This document shows positions 22,404 to 34,530 of a stretch of 64,000 bases of DNA, piece by piece (the stretch's first letter is position 1; every line of letters begins with the position of its first letter). Source of the DNA: Trebouxia sp. TZW2008. Taxonomy: Eukaryota; Chlorophyta; Trebouxiophyceae; Trebouxiales; Trebouxiaceae. A program made the position numbers and the translations under genes. The notes beneath the pieces are model-generated. The model was not told the origin of the DNA and did not search any database. It was given only the letters and a program-made list of their open reading frames with translations. The stretch covers positions 1-64,000 of the forward strand of contig BDIU01000375.1 of assembly GCA_002118135.1 (NCBI GenBank), read 5' to 3'.

Positions 22404-25400
22404 CTACACCCATCTTGGACGGGGCGAGCCGTTGTCTGAGTGATTTGACATGACACTTGAACGACCCTTCAGCTGCTTTGGCAAAGATGCAGCACCTGCA
22501 TTACAAAGAGCAATTTTGCATTTAAGCAAGCAAGGTAGCACACCAGTTTTGACGGTCGTGAATGGCACTTGCAGCAGCATGCAGCAGCACATGGTCCAAG
22601 TGCTCATCTGATCTGCCAACCATGAGTGTGTAGCACTTAAGAATTTTGTGTTTGCGAAGCAGCAGCTTATTCATTCTTGCATATGATGGAAGACCTCATT
22701 GGCTTTTGCGCATGGAAGCATAGAGTTCAAAAGCCAGAAAAGCGTTCCAGCAGAGGACGGCATGTATCAGCTGCTGCTGCAGCACACACAACAAGACAAG
22801 CCGGCAAAGCCATTTATGTCAAGGCACTCCTGCATGGTGTATGAAAACCAGTCAGTGTCCATTGTGGTCTGAAGACGGCACACATGATGACAAAGCCAAT
22901 CATCTTGGGGCTGCTCATGCAAGGTGCACATGACCCAGTGAATGTCAAGTGAAGAGTGCATGTAGCACGCATGTTGCAATGAAAAGACACAAACCCAATC
23001 TGTGGTGCAATGCACTTACCGGTCAATGTTCTGCTTGGCCTGAAGCTGGAGTCATATGAAGCAGCAATGAGGCTTCCCTCAGTCCTGAGGTGAGGGGAAC
23101 CTGGCCTTGGCGACGGCGACTGGTTCAAAAGGCGCGCTAGCAATGCATCCCTCTCTGCTGTCACTTTACGCATCTCCTCTGCTTGCGTAGTCATGGCTTC
23201 CTGGGCAGCTTCCAGGGTTGCCTGAAACAGCCCAAACATCTCAGTTGCAAAACTGAACTGATGAGGTGCTGCAGAGAACCACTCAAGTCTCTCCTGACCA
23301 CAAGGAAAAGAGCCACGGCAGGCATAAAACTTCACATGTGCTCAGAGCCCCAGTACATGCAGATATTGCCTGTGACACCTTCATGTGCCAGCCAACCACA
23401 TGTTTGTAAAACTCCCATGCTTGCTACACATTCATGGCAGATGCTCAGATGCTGACCTGCAGGGCCTCCTTCTCTGAGACAGTCTGACGGGCGTTGGCAG
23501 CCACGCTGTTGGTGTCCTGCCTGAGGCTGTGCAGCTCCTGGCGCAGAGCACGCACCAGCTCCTCGGCGCCCTCCTGCTGCTCCAGCAACACGCTGCTCTG
23601 CTCTTCTGCCTCTGACAGCTGAGACCTGCGTTCAGAAACACAGTTACAAGGGTCAATATGGTCTGGACACCACCAGTTCACAAGCCCAGTCGGTGTCTTG
23701 TGCATTTAACATGAACATGCTCATGATCACAAAGTAAGGCCCACCCTTACATGTAGTGAGGGCACTGAAACAGCGCAGACAGCCGAGCAATGATTCAAGA
23801 CAGTACATGTACAACATCTATCTGGAGATTCACACTGAAGCAGCAGCTGCATGCCCACCTCAATTAACATGTATGCTGCCTTGCAGAGCAAAATTGTGCA
23901 TTCAAGTTTGCATGTCAGCAGTAACCTGTTGTTCCCTTCTGCTCCTGGTTGGCAGTTTGCAGTTGCCATCAGATAGATCATGTTGTGCTCTATGTACTGC
24001 TATGTATCAAGCCCAGGGTTGTGATGCCCCAAGTGTCCTGCTTCACATGCAAGCTTGCAAGGGACACCTGGTCATAGCAAACCCTTGCAGGGCTTCCTGA
24101 AGGTGCAGATTGATGTGTTCCATGTACTGTGTCATGAATTGTGTACAGCATTGTAAATTGTCAAATGCAAATTTCAAGGGTTCACCTGGTGACAGCAAGC
24201 CCATCCAGGGCCTCCTGAAGCTGCTGCTCAACACCTGCCAGTCTGTCATGTCCAGCCTGCATATTCACACACACCACTTGATCAGCCATGTTCAAGTTTG
24301 TCTAGGGTAAGCAGGCAATCATCAAGCTGAAAGGGCTGCTCAGCCAGCAAAGGACAAGCACTTTTGTACAGGCTCCCCCGGCCAGTATTGTGGCATGCTT
24401 GTGACTGGCTATGCTGTGAGCCAAGGCTACCACCGACATTCAATACTGTTGAATCAGGCTTTCAACCATACATAAAAACCTCTTGCGTGCATCATGCAAG
24501 CGCCTCACAAAGGCATGCTAGTTGTCAAACTACTTGGGCCTACCTGTGTTTGTACATGTGTCATCTCATCCAGGCTTAGGTTGAATGGACTGACACGCAG
24601 TACTGGACTAGGGCTAGTATGTTCACAGTGAGATGCGTCTCATGCTCACCTGCTGCAATGCCAGTGCCTGAAGAAGGCGTGGGGCAGGTGCAGTGGGTGT
24701 GACAGGCACACTGGCACTGTTCAGCTCACTGTCCAAGAACACAGGATTGGTCATCACGTGCTCAGCTTCCAGTAGCAGCGGCTCCAATCTGCCCTGGGCA
24801 CTATGGGGTCTAGCCCTGTCAGAGCCCTGCACACAGCCATTGGGTCAGTCTCTGACTTTCACCTTGAAAGCTCAGCAGATGACTCTTTGTTTGGGCTGCA
24901 ATCACAGGTAATCGCCATGGTGAGATCTTGTTGCATGAAACACGCTTGCTTATGACCCGCAATAGGATCAGAGAACCATTTTGCCCTGTCTTCTATCAGT
25001 GCACTTTGGCAAACATGCTGGGTAGATATGGGACCCCAAAATAAAGACGGATGCAAAAGCAACAGGATCACTATCTGCAACTGCAACAGGATTGCAGGTC
25101 CAAACACACCTCGCAGTGGTACACATGAGCTGAAGTAATGCAAAACCACACTTGGATGGATGCAACAGCAATTTTGTCGCCTGTGGCAACATTTGCAGTT
25201 AGATGCTCACCTGCAAGCCTTCCTCGCTTCGCCTGTTGCGTGAAATTGCCTGGGCAACAGGAGCTGTCATCAAGGCGCCACTGCCAGCATATGGCGTCAA
25301 GGCAGAGGCGTCAGACTCGTAGCCGCTGTGGGCAAGGCTGCTAGCCACTATGTCTGTGATGCTCAGGGTGTTGCTGGGAGGGCTGCTGATGGGCTGCTTC

Positions 25401-28400
25401 TGCTCTAGCCTGCTGACAGTAGATCTCAGGCTGAAGATTTCCTCTACCAAAGCCCTGACCTGCACGCATGCAAATTTGATTAAGTATTTATTGTATAGAA
25501 GCTTTCACGTGAGTGCACTCTAACTGTATCAATGATGCTGAGAGTCTTGCTGGAAGTGTTGCTAAGTAACTGGGCTTTGATGGGCTGATGCTTCCTGACT
25601 AGCCTGCCAACAAGGGCCCTCTGGCTTGAGAACCCATAGACCAGAGCCCTACTTGCATGCTCTCAACACATCAGCATGATGCTCTTTCTCAGTGCAAAGC
25701 GAAGATGCATGTGCCTTTGCTACACAGAATCAATGTTGCTGTGTGAGGCACCAGTTTCGAGTGGATTGGAGACATCATACTCACCACAGACCACTCACAT
25801 GCAGCATGGTGACTCATCAACAGCACATGCCATGAAACAGCGGCGGGCATGACTTGTGATGTTCTAATTGCTAACAGCGTAAGGTTTGCATATACTGCAA
25901 TGACTGCGCCATAACTGACTGACAGGAAGGCAACAGCGTAGAGCCTCCACCAAAACAAAGCAAGTTTAACAGGACGGCCTGTGAATGGGCCAAGGAATTG
26001 AAAAATTCCTTACTGCAATTGTGGTGAGACGGTTGTTGGAGTGTACCTCAGCTTGCAGGTCCTCAACCTGAGCGGCCTGCTGTGCCTTGTCAGTCAGCTC
26101 AGCGCGAAGTGTCTGCACAGTCCCCCGCCACATCTCATTCTGCCTCAGCGCTGCACCATTCTGCCCCTCCTGCTGCCAAACATTCGCCCGCAGCTGCTCA
26201 ACCTGAAGGCCATGCATCGTTATTGACACAACAGTGAGCGAGGTTTTATGGCCCTGCTAGGTGCATATAGCAGCAGTCAATTGCCTGCAGACAACTCTGA
26301 AGTAAAATTGTGCAGATGTCATACAACCCTCATGTCGTCAATTCTTGAGATGCAAACATGCTGAGCAGATTCGGTCAAGGGCTTGGGATATCCATCACAC
26401 GCTTGACATGGAGGAAGGTGGAAGATTTAAGGCTTCTGACTGGTGTATGTTTTGGAGACAAAGGATCATCTTGCTGGCTTGCCATGCCATGAGTGTGTGC
26501 TGTGTACAACAGATGAATGCAGACACGCTGAAATGCAGTCAGCAAATTTGCCACACACTGTGACCAAGCAGCTGTAGGGGAGCAGGGGTTTGAATGGAAA
26601 GAAATGCTCTCTTGCAAGCATACACATGAAACCAGACACACACCTGTGAGTGCAGATCATTCCGCTCCTGACGTACAGCCACAAGTTGCTCTGCAAGAGA
26701 GTCCTTAGCAGCCAGGTGCTCGGCAGCTTCCGCCTGAGCTTCCAACAACCTTCCCTCAGCATCCATAGCACTTGCCATAGCCTCAGCAGCCCCTGATATG
26801 CTGGCTTTTGCTGAGTCATCAGCTGCCTGCACTTGTAGGCTGTGCTGCTTGTGCTTTTCTACGTCATGCTGCAATGCATCCTCTGCTTGCAGCTGCAAGC
26901 TCTCAGCAGTTAGCACTCTCTGTGACAGCTTTGCCGCCTCAGCAGTGGCAGTGACTGCAGCTTGACTGGCATCATTAAGCTGCTGCTGCAAACTGTTCAC
27001 CTGCTCCTGCAGCTGCTGGGTTGTGATTTTTGACTGTTCAGCTTCCTCAGCAGCAGCGTTCTCAGCTGACTGCAGTTGCAGAGTGAGTGCAGTCACAGTC
27101 TCAGCTGCTTGTGCACTAGAAGACTGAGCTGCATTAGCTTGCGCAACAGCAGTGCTCAACTGCTCTTGCAGAGCTTGGATCTCAGCTTGCCTTTGCTGAT
27201 CTGCAGTTGCTGCTGCATCATTGCTTGCCTGTAAGGCAGCTTCGGTCTGCTGCAGTTTGTGCTGCAAGTCACTAAATGACTGCTCCCTGGCTTGTGTCAG
27301 CTGCTCAGCTGCAGCCACTGCTTCCTTGGCAGATGCCTCAACAGCTTCAGAAGCAGCCAGTCTTGCAGTAAGAGAGGCTGCCTCGAGGACTGATGCATCT
27401 GCTCGCTGATTGACAGTAGCAAGTTGCTGCTGTAGCGACGTGATCTGAGAATTCAGTTCAGACGCAGTGGTGCTGTTGGCTTCAGCACCCTCGGCAGCAG
27501 CTGCTGTAGCTGAGGCCAACTGCTCTGTCAATTGCTCAATTACAACGCCCTTCTCCGCTGTAGCATTGTCAGCATTGGCGACCTGCATCATACATAGCCT
27601 CAATGCATAACCACAGGCTTTGTTTGCAAAAATTGTTTTGAAGTCAGCATGTCCGCAGCATGCAATGCAAGGAACAAGCAAAGCAAAGCGAAGCAGAGCA
27701 AAGCAAAGCACAGACAAGGATCCCTGAGCTGAATTTCTTGTAATGTTGACACCTAGTCCAATCAGCTCAGGCGCATGCATGCCTTTCTACAGTGAACCGC
27801 AATACTTCTGCAGAGTTACCTTCTGAAGAGCATCCTCCAGCTGCCTTTGCAAAGAGGCAACACTTGCCTGCTGTTTTGCATCAGCTGCAGTTGCTGATTG
27901 AAGACTCTGCTCATACAGCGTTTCTGCCTGCTCCAGCTTCGCTGTCAAATCAGCAACCAAGCGGTCCTTGTCTTCTGTTGAAGATTGCAGCATGGTCAGC
28001 TGCTGCTGATGAGAAGCTTCAGCTGCAGCTGAAGCCTCCTGCAGGGAAGCTGCTCTGGCGCTTGCTGCTGCAGCTTCCTCCATGAATGATGTCAGCTGCT
28101 GCTGCACTGCATCAACCTCTGAATGCAACTCAGCTATTGCTGTCTGATGGGCAGCAGTCTGCCGAGCCAATGCGTTCTTGCTGTGCTGCAACTGAACCTT
28201 CAGCTGCTTTGCAACATCAGATGCTTGAGCATGGGCACTTTGGGCCACGACAAGCTGTTGGTTGGCATCATCAAACTTGGTCTGCAGCTCTTGCGCTTGC
28301 TGCTGCACTTCATGGGCTGTCACTGCTGCCAAATTCTGGCTTTCCTGCAGCTTGGTTTCTGCCTCTGAAAGCCTTTGCTTGAGGCCTGTGATCACTTCGC

Positions 28401-31400
28401 CTTGATCAGCCAGGTTTTGTTGCAGGTCATCAGCAGTCTGTTGGCGTGACTGTGCTGCAGCCGCAGACTGCTCTGCTGCTGCAGCCGCTTCTGCAGCTGA
28501 TGACTCAGCTTCTGCCTTGGCGTTGGTCAGCTCCTGCTGCAGAAGTTGCACCTGACCCTGGAGCTGAGTCACCGTCACCTGGCTGGCTGAACTTTGCTCT
28601 GTCAGCGCACTTTGAGCGTCTTGCAGCTGTGTCTCAAGGCGCCTGGTCTCAGCTAACGAGCGCCCACTAGCAGCATCGGAAGCTGCAGTGCGTTGCTCTG
28701 CATCAGCAAGCCTCTGCTGCACAGATTGCAGCTCAGACTGCCGCTGTGCGTCTGCAGCTGCTGTAGATGCTTGAGCTTCTTGCAGCGCTGTGTGTGCAGC
28801 CTGCAGCTGTCCCTCCAAGCTACTGCATGCCTGCTGCTTCTGCACCAGAATTTCCTGCCGCTTCGCCTCAGCTTCCCAGGCTGAAGCTTCAGCAGCAGCT
28901 GCCCTCTTCTGCGCAGAAGTTGCGTCAGCAGTTGCAGCCTCAGCAGCCTGATGCGCTGTTGCCAGCTGCTGCTGCAATCCACTGACATGCTTCTGCAGCT
29001 GAGTAACAGAGCTGTCATGCCCTTGCTGCTGCTCACGTAAAGACATCTGATTACAAGCCAGCTGTAACTGGAGTGTCTCAATTGTCTCTTGCAGCTCAGC
29101 TTTGCTGCCTCGTGCATCATATGCTTCCTGTGCAGCAGCATCAAGCCTCTGCTGCAAGGCGTGAATGCTCTGTTGCCGCTCAACCTCTGTCTGCGCAGCT
29201 GCATCCCTTGCCTGTTGCAGCGCAGCTTGAGACCTCGCAAGCTTTTCTTGAAGCTCCTGAACAGCTTCAGACCTGCTGAGAGCTTGCTGATCAAGGGCTG
29301 CCTCTGACTGCAGCAGGGATGCTTCTGCAGTGCTGGACCGCTGCAGTAGAGCAGCCGCCTCAGCAGCTGCTGATGCTGCTGCCTGCTCAGCTGCAGCGAG
29401 CTGGTGCTGCAGGCTTTCAATCTGGCTCTGCAGCTTTTGGTTTGTGAGCTGATTTGCCTGAGACTGCTCAGCCATAGCATGGTGAGCTGACTCCAGCTGT
29501 GTCCTCAGCTCAGCAATGCTGGAGGCAGAGTCAATGACTTGACCCTGTGCGTGTAAGCCCTGCTCAACAGCTTCTACCAGCCTCTGCTGCAACGACTGTA
29601 CCTGCTGCACTCTGTGTGCCTCAGTTTGAGCAGCTTCTGCAGCTTTGCTTTGCAGCGCTGCCTCTGCAGTGTGCAGTTGCTGCTCCAGATTCTGGACCTC
29701 GCCACTGTGCTGGTAGGCCGCTGATTGCAGTTCAGTAGACAATTTTGCACTGGCGGCAGCCTTTTCACCTGCGGCTTCAGCTTCTGCACTAGCTGCCTGC
29801 TTGGCTAGCTCCAGCTGCTGCTGCAGGCTATCGACCTGAGCCTCAAGCTTCTCTATCAAGCTCTCCAAGGTCGCCCTTAGCGCTGATGTGCTGTTCTCAG
29901 CTGTCTGCAACTCAAGCCTGAGCTGGCTCACAGTCTCAGTGAGTTCTGCAGCCTTGCTGGTGGAAGCTGCACTTTCCACCTCAGCTTCCTCCAGCTTCTG
30001 CTGCAAAGACTGTATGTTTTTCAGCCTTGCTGTGTCAGTGGCAGCAGCAGCATCTCTGTTGCGCTGCAGGGTGCTTGATGCGCGCTGTAACCTCTGCTCA
30101 AGGTCTGATACTGTCTGCCCATGTTCATGGGTGACACGCCGCATGGCAACGGCATTCTGTTCTGCAGCAATCTCTGCAGCAGCTTGGAGACGGCCTGCCA
30201 GCTCTGAAGATGCTGTGAGGGCTGCAGACAAAGTGTTTGATTCCTGCTGAGCGTCAGCCAGTTGTGTGTCCAGTCTGTCCACAAGAGCCTGCCAAGCACA
30301 AGAGCAATTGGATAGCAGTAAATCAGTGTAAGTGTCAATCAAATTGTAAAATGTTATACACAACAAGTTGAGAGTACGATCTGCAGAAATGCATTGTGAG
30401 TGGGAATGCGCAACATGCTGGGGTCAATATATAATACGCTGTAAGTCACTTCAAGTAACAATCAATAGATGGAGAGTATGGTGAATAGCCTGTTGAATTG
30501 TGTTTAAAGTATGCGCTGAATGTTTTGGGGTTTCATTGTGTTTTGCTTTTGCTGCCTGTTCTTCAAGGTTGTTGCATTTTGTGCATGAGCACACATTGCT
30601 GCGTATTGAAATGGCATACTGCGCTGCAAGTGGCATACTGTCATAAGAGCAAGCATTATCATGCCGTGCTGATGCATGCAAGCATTGGCATCACAGACAA
30701 AATTATCATACTCCATCTGGAACGACATCATCTGCACGCATCAGTAGCAGTCTCAGCTGCAGGCATTCCCAGCGTATCCAGCAGCAAAGCGTCACTTAAG
30801 AGGATGTGGGCTTCTTGACGCTTGCAATGGCCTCAAGGCTCTATGACACGCAAAATGCAATCACTCGCTGCCTCACTTTGCATGCCAAAAGTTGAGATAC
30901 CATTGCTGAAAGTGCAGATTGCACATGGTTGCATACAACATGAAATGATCCAGTGGTTTCAAGCTAATCTTGCAGACCGCTCACGTTTGCAACAAGACTT
31001 GACGATTCAGCCATTCAAGCATGCTAGACATGTGAGTGGCGTCAAGAATATTCCAGTTGCCATTGCTGTCCTTGACGCCTGGAAGTACATGGATTTGCTT
31101 TTCACAAGAGAGAAAAGTCATGATGCCTTTTGACGAGCATGCAGACACTAAATGCATCAGTACAGATTGCACACGAAAGGCACACACCTGAAGCTGCTCT
31201 ACACGATCTTCAGCTTGCGTCAGAGCAACTTGGGCCTGCTGCTTCTGAGTGCCTAGCTCTTGTAACTGCTCCTGCAGCTGCACCTGAGACGCTTCGAGGC
31301 TTGCTGACTCAGCCTGTGCACTGTGAAGCTGCTGGGCAGCTGTGGCGGCTTCAGACCTGCAACATTGGCAATTGCAAATTTTGTTCAATTGTTTTCACTA

Positions 31401-33820
31401 GGAGCTGCTGTCACAAGGACAGCTGAGAAGACTGTGACAATTGCCCAGCTCAAAATCAAGTTACAAGCATTACATGTGCTCAGCATCAACAGCTCCTATG
31501 GTGCCAAATGCTGCTTTTGGAACATCAAGGCAAAATTCATGACATAAGCGTAAATCAGCATGCAGAGACAAAGGACTTGCATCGCATTGTTGACAGTCCT
31601 TAAGGCTGCATGGCTTGTAAACCCATAGCAAAGTGACAGCAGCATTGTACCTCAGGTTTGTCAACTGCTCATTGGCTGATGCAGCAGACGTCTCAGCAGA
31701 CTGCAGCTGCTGTTGCAATCTTTGCTTGGCTGACTGCTCTGAAACCACAGCACTGCTCTGCTGGGCAAGCTGCTGCTGTAAGTCTGAAACCTGTTGCACA
31801 GCAGCTGCTTGTCGCATCACAGCATCATCTGCTTGCTGCTGCAAATCTTGAAGCTGCTGACGCAGCTGCAGCACCTCAAGTGACTCAACCGGGGACCCAG
31901 CTGGAAGCCCGCTTTGGTAATCTGCACTTGGCACAGCCTGAGAGGCTGTTGCAGCGTGCTGTGGGACAGCTGCAGTGGCATCAGCAGCGCCAGTGCAAGC
32001 TGACTCATGGCTGGCCGGTGCATGCTTAGCAGCATGACTGGGAGCTGCACCATCAGAAGAGCTGGCAGCAGCATCATTGCAAGCTGCCTCTTGGCTGGCA
32101 GATGCCGCAACAGCAGAGCAACAGGACGCTGTGGCCGAAACTCCATAACTTTGAGGGGCTGTTGTCTGAACAGCAGAGCTACTGGTTTCTGTTGTCTGAA
32201 CAGCAGAGCTGTTGTGGGCTGTTGCCTGGTCAAGGCGTGCTTGCAGGCTGTCTGCTTGCGCCTGAAGCTCAGCTGCATGGGTTTGAGCGCGCTGAAGGTC
32301 CTGCTGAGCATGCTGCAAGGCCTGTTGCAGTGCATTGTCATGGATGATGATGGTCACCCTGACCAGCTGAGATCCGCTTGGTGCAGCTGAGCTATCCCCC
32401 TGATCTACGCCCTACAGCAGCAAAAAATTACATGAAATTCAGCACGACCAAGCTTGTAATGGAGGTGCTTGCTATTTGTGCAGCGCAAGCCTTGCATCTG
32501 CAGGCAGAGATGACAGAATCCATGTGACATGAGGGCTAGATAAAAGCAAAATTTGCACCAGCTACTTTGCATTGCAATCCTGTCTTGCATGCCTGTGCAG
32601 TGCATCCAGCTTGACAGAGCCGTTGCGCAACCACAACCTCAAGGACATGAGCACAAAGGCACTCCTGCGAACTGCAAGCTGAACAGAGCTGGACATTGAT
32701 GCTGAATCACCTGACAATCCCACCATGGCAATTGTGAAGCAGCCCAGCCTCTTGATATAAACGCTTGACCGTGCAGCCGCAACACAGGCCGTGACTGCTG
32801 TGATCCAATGTGAAGATTGAGCCCTTGCCGCTGCTGGTTGTAGGTGACTTGTATCGGCTGATTATCAACAGAATCTAAGACTGGGACGGATGTGTGATCA
32901 GACAGGGTTGTGACAAGATGCTGCACATTGGAGTTGAGGCTGCTCAGGTTGAGCCTGCCTAGCATGCTGAACACATTCCCTGAATATTCTATTCCGTGAC
33001 TGAGTCTGGGTCCATCAAAGTCACGCCCTACTATTGCAGAGGATAGCCTGCAAAAAGCATGAATCAAGTTTGTAGCACGCCCAATATGGTTTGATACTGT
33101 ATGGGTCAGGCGTCTGCCAATCACTATTCACCTTGTGTGTCCGGATGTGCTCCTGAACAGCAGGTCATCCTGAGACCCAGAGTTTGGCATGAAAGGGTGA
33201 GTCTATCCTTGATGTACTGCCAGGGGAGCTACCACCTGCGTAAAAGCCTTTTGCTTACTAAAGCACGATCTACCATGGTGCCTTGATAAACCAGCAGATG
33301 ATAGTCACTCAGACAGGTGTTGATGGGCCATCGTGTCAAACCCAATCTTGCAGCGCGGCAGTTGAGCAGGGGATAAGCCAATGACCTGTGATGCTTCCGC
33401 TTCGCCAACAAAGAGCGTTAGCTCGGTTGCGGAGCGATTCGTGCCTCAGAACACTACTTGCTGGATGACCTTGCCACCTCGTCGACTGAACCAGCAATGC
33501 AAACAACAATCAAGACGACCTAGTCCCAACGCTGCCCATCAATTTTGCAGCTTTCCTGGCACGCTGGACCTGTGCAGAGCGTCACCGTCACGCACTACCG
33601 GCAGCTTGACAGTCAAGTCAACACTAATTGGCTGCAGGCTTTTGACGAAATCCTGACCTGTTTTGGGCAGAAATTGTACATGGACCATAGCATTGAGCAC
33701 CTTTGCTTGAACGCCCTCAACAACGCAGCTCTTGTCGGCTCGAAGCAATAAATTTTCTGTCAAACCGGTGTAAACGAGCAACGTAGAGCTCAGCAAGCTT
33801 GTACTGAAAGCCACACCCAT
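22404..33820 (-). CDS. Long coiled-coil protein, about 2087 residues
   Basis: Fifteen exons join with consistent phase: 33570-33820, 33274-33385, 33132-33169, 32711-33047, 31651-32411, 31188-31356, 27820-30288, 26644-27582, 26047-26202, 25211-25459, 24650-24826, 24186-24256, 23457-23625, 23020-23293, 22404-22495. Residues 1 to about 246 are a non-coiled N-terminal domain I cannot place (alternating hydrophobic pattern, possibly beta-rich). Residues about 260-1740 are almost uninterrupted heptad coiled coil rich in Gln, Ala, Glu and Leu; a single exon (27820-30288) supplies 823 residues of it. The C-terminal 350 residues mix short coils with Ser/Pro-rich linkers and end NGSPRPRWV. Such rods occur in golgins, centrosomal and cytoskeletal scaffolds; no diagnostic motif decides between these. 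The start ATG lies only 21 bp from the divergent NDUFB10 start. Confidence 0.8.
24060..24256 (-). repeat. Duplicated exon edge in the rod protein gene
   Basis: The end of exon 24186-24256 (LQEALDGLAVTR plus donor) is copied at about 24065-24098 (LQEALQGFAMTR plus gtgtcc). Confidence 0.7.
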
Positions 33821-33841
33821 TGATCTGATTGACCCCAACCC
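33821..33841. promoter_or_regulatory. 21-bp gap between divergent start codons
   Basis: The rod protein ATG (33820, minus) and the NDUFB10 ATG (33842, plus) are 21 bp apart. A shared core promoter cannot fit in the gap, so each transcript probably starts inside the other's first exon or leader, or one start is misplaced. Confidence 0.4.
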
Positions 33842-34408
33842 ATGAGTCGCTGGGCAGGGCCGAAGTATCCTGAAGGGCCTCCTGAGAACTACGACCCCGA
33901 AAACCCTCTCGCAGATCCTGTAGCGCTGCTAGAGCACAGAGAGTATGAAGTCAGGCGCAAAGAAGTTGGTGTGGCAAAAGCACAGGTGCTTCTGCACAGC
34001 ACCTTTGTTCACAAATCAGCTCGGGAGGACATCACCTGCTGACTGCATCGAGCGCTTTTGCACAGATCTTGAGAGAAAGAATGCGTCGGTGCTATATGAG
34101 AGAGGGTGTGAATCATATTCAGAACTGCAAACCGGTATGAATGGATTTCACTTGGTCACCTTTATAGCAATCTGCCGCAATCAGCTGCATGTGACCTCTG
34201 GACATTGCGCTCACAGGCTCTGTTCCTGCTGCAGATAGTTGAGCAGTACCTGGAGAGCATAAAGGTAAGCAGCACACACTAGGGCATATTGGTTGTGCAG
34301 GTGATGCCACATCTGCTGACAGTCTGTGTTTTTGTGCAGAATGTTGGCATACACAGACAAAATGCTGGTATGTATGAGAGGCGAGGCCCGCAGTCAGAGA
34401 CAGAGTAA
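33842..34408 (+). CDS. NDUFB10: NADH dehydrogenase [ubiquinone] 1 beta subcomplex subunit 10-like
   Basis: Four phase-consistent exons, 33842-33985, 34066-34134, 34235-34264 and 34340-34408, encode 103 residues, close to the roughly 106 of plant homologues. The family pattern is clear: PPENYDPENPLADPVALLEH near the N terminus, then REYEVRRKEV, then a CYMREGVNHIQNCKP block with the conserved Cys pair, then VEQYLESIK. It is an accessory subunit of the membrane arm of mitochondrial complex I; the Cys spacing fits the intermembrane-space CHC-type fold of the family. There is no cleavable presequence, as usual. It is divergent from the rod protein gene and convergent with the SFI1-like gene, whose stop lies 122 bp downstream. 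Confidence 0.93.
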
Positions 34409-34530
34409 AACTATTTGTCATGTGCCAGTTTTGACGTCTGCTGTGCAACAGCAATTGAATTGCTGTGTCAGCTGTAGTGATTTGATTGGACTATGTGGTA
34501 AAATTCCACAAAAGGGGATTTATTGTGTGA
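34409..34530. other. Convergent gap, NDUFB10-like / SFI1-like
   Basis: 122 bp between the two stop codons. Both 3' UTRs must overlap or be very short. No terminator-like structure recognised. Confidence 0.5.

Noticed and set aside
27790..29310. Long plus-strand ORFs (several of 60-120 codons) inside the rod protein exon
   Set aside because: They are antisense shadows of a heptad-rich minus-strand exon whose phase joins its neighbours; they have no splice sites or initiator context of their own.
28653..29480. 275-codon minus-strand ORF overlapping the rod exon in another frame
   Set aside because: It is Arg/Leu/Ser-rich because of CTG/CAG repetition in the true frame, and has no phase-compatible acceptor or donor.
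33545..33751. Small plus-strand ORF upstream of the NDUFB10-like gene
   Set aside because: It overlaps the first exon of the rod protein gene, which is supported by three phase-consistent junctions.
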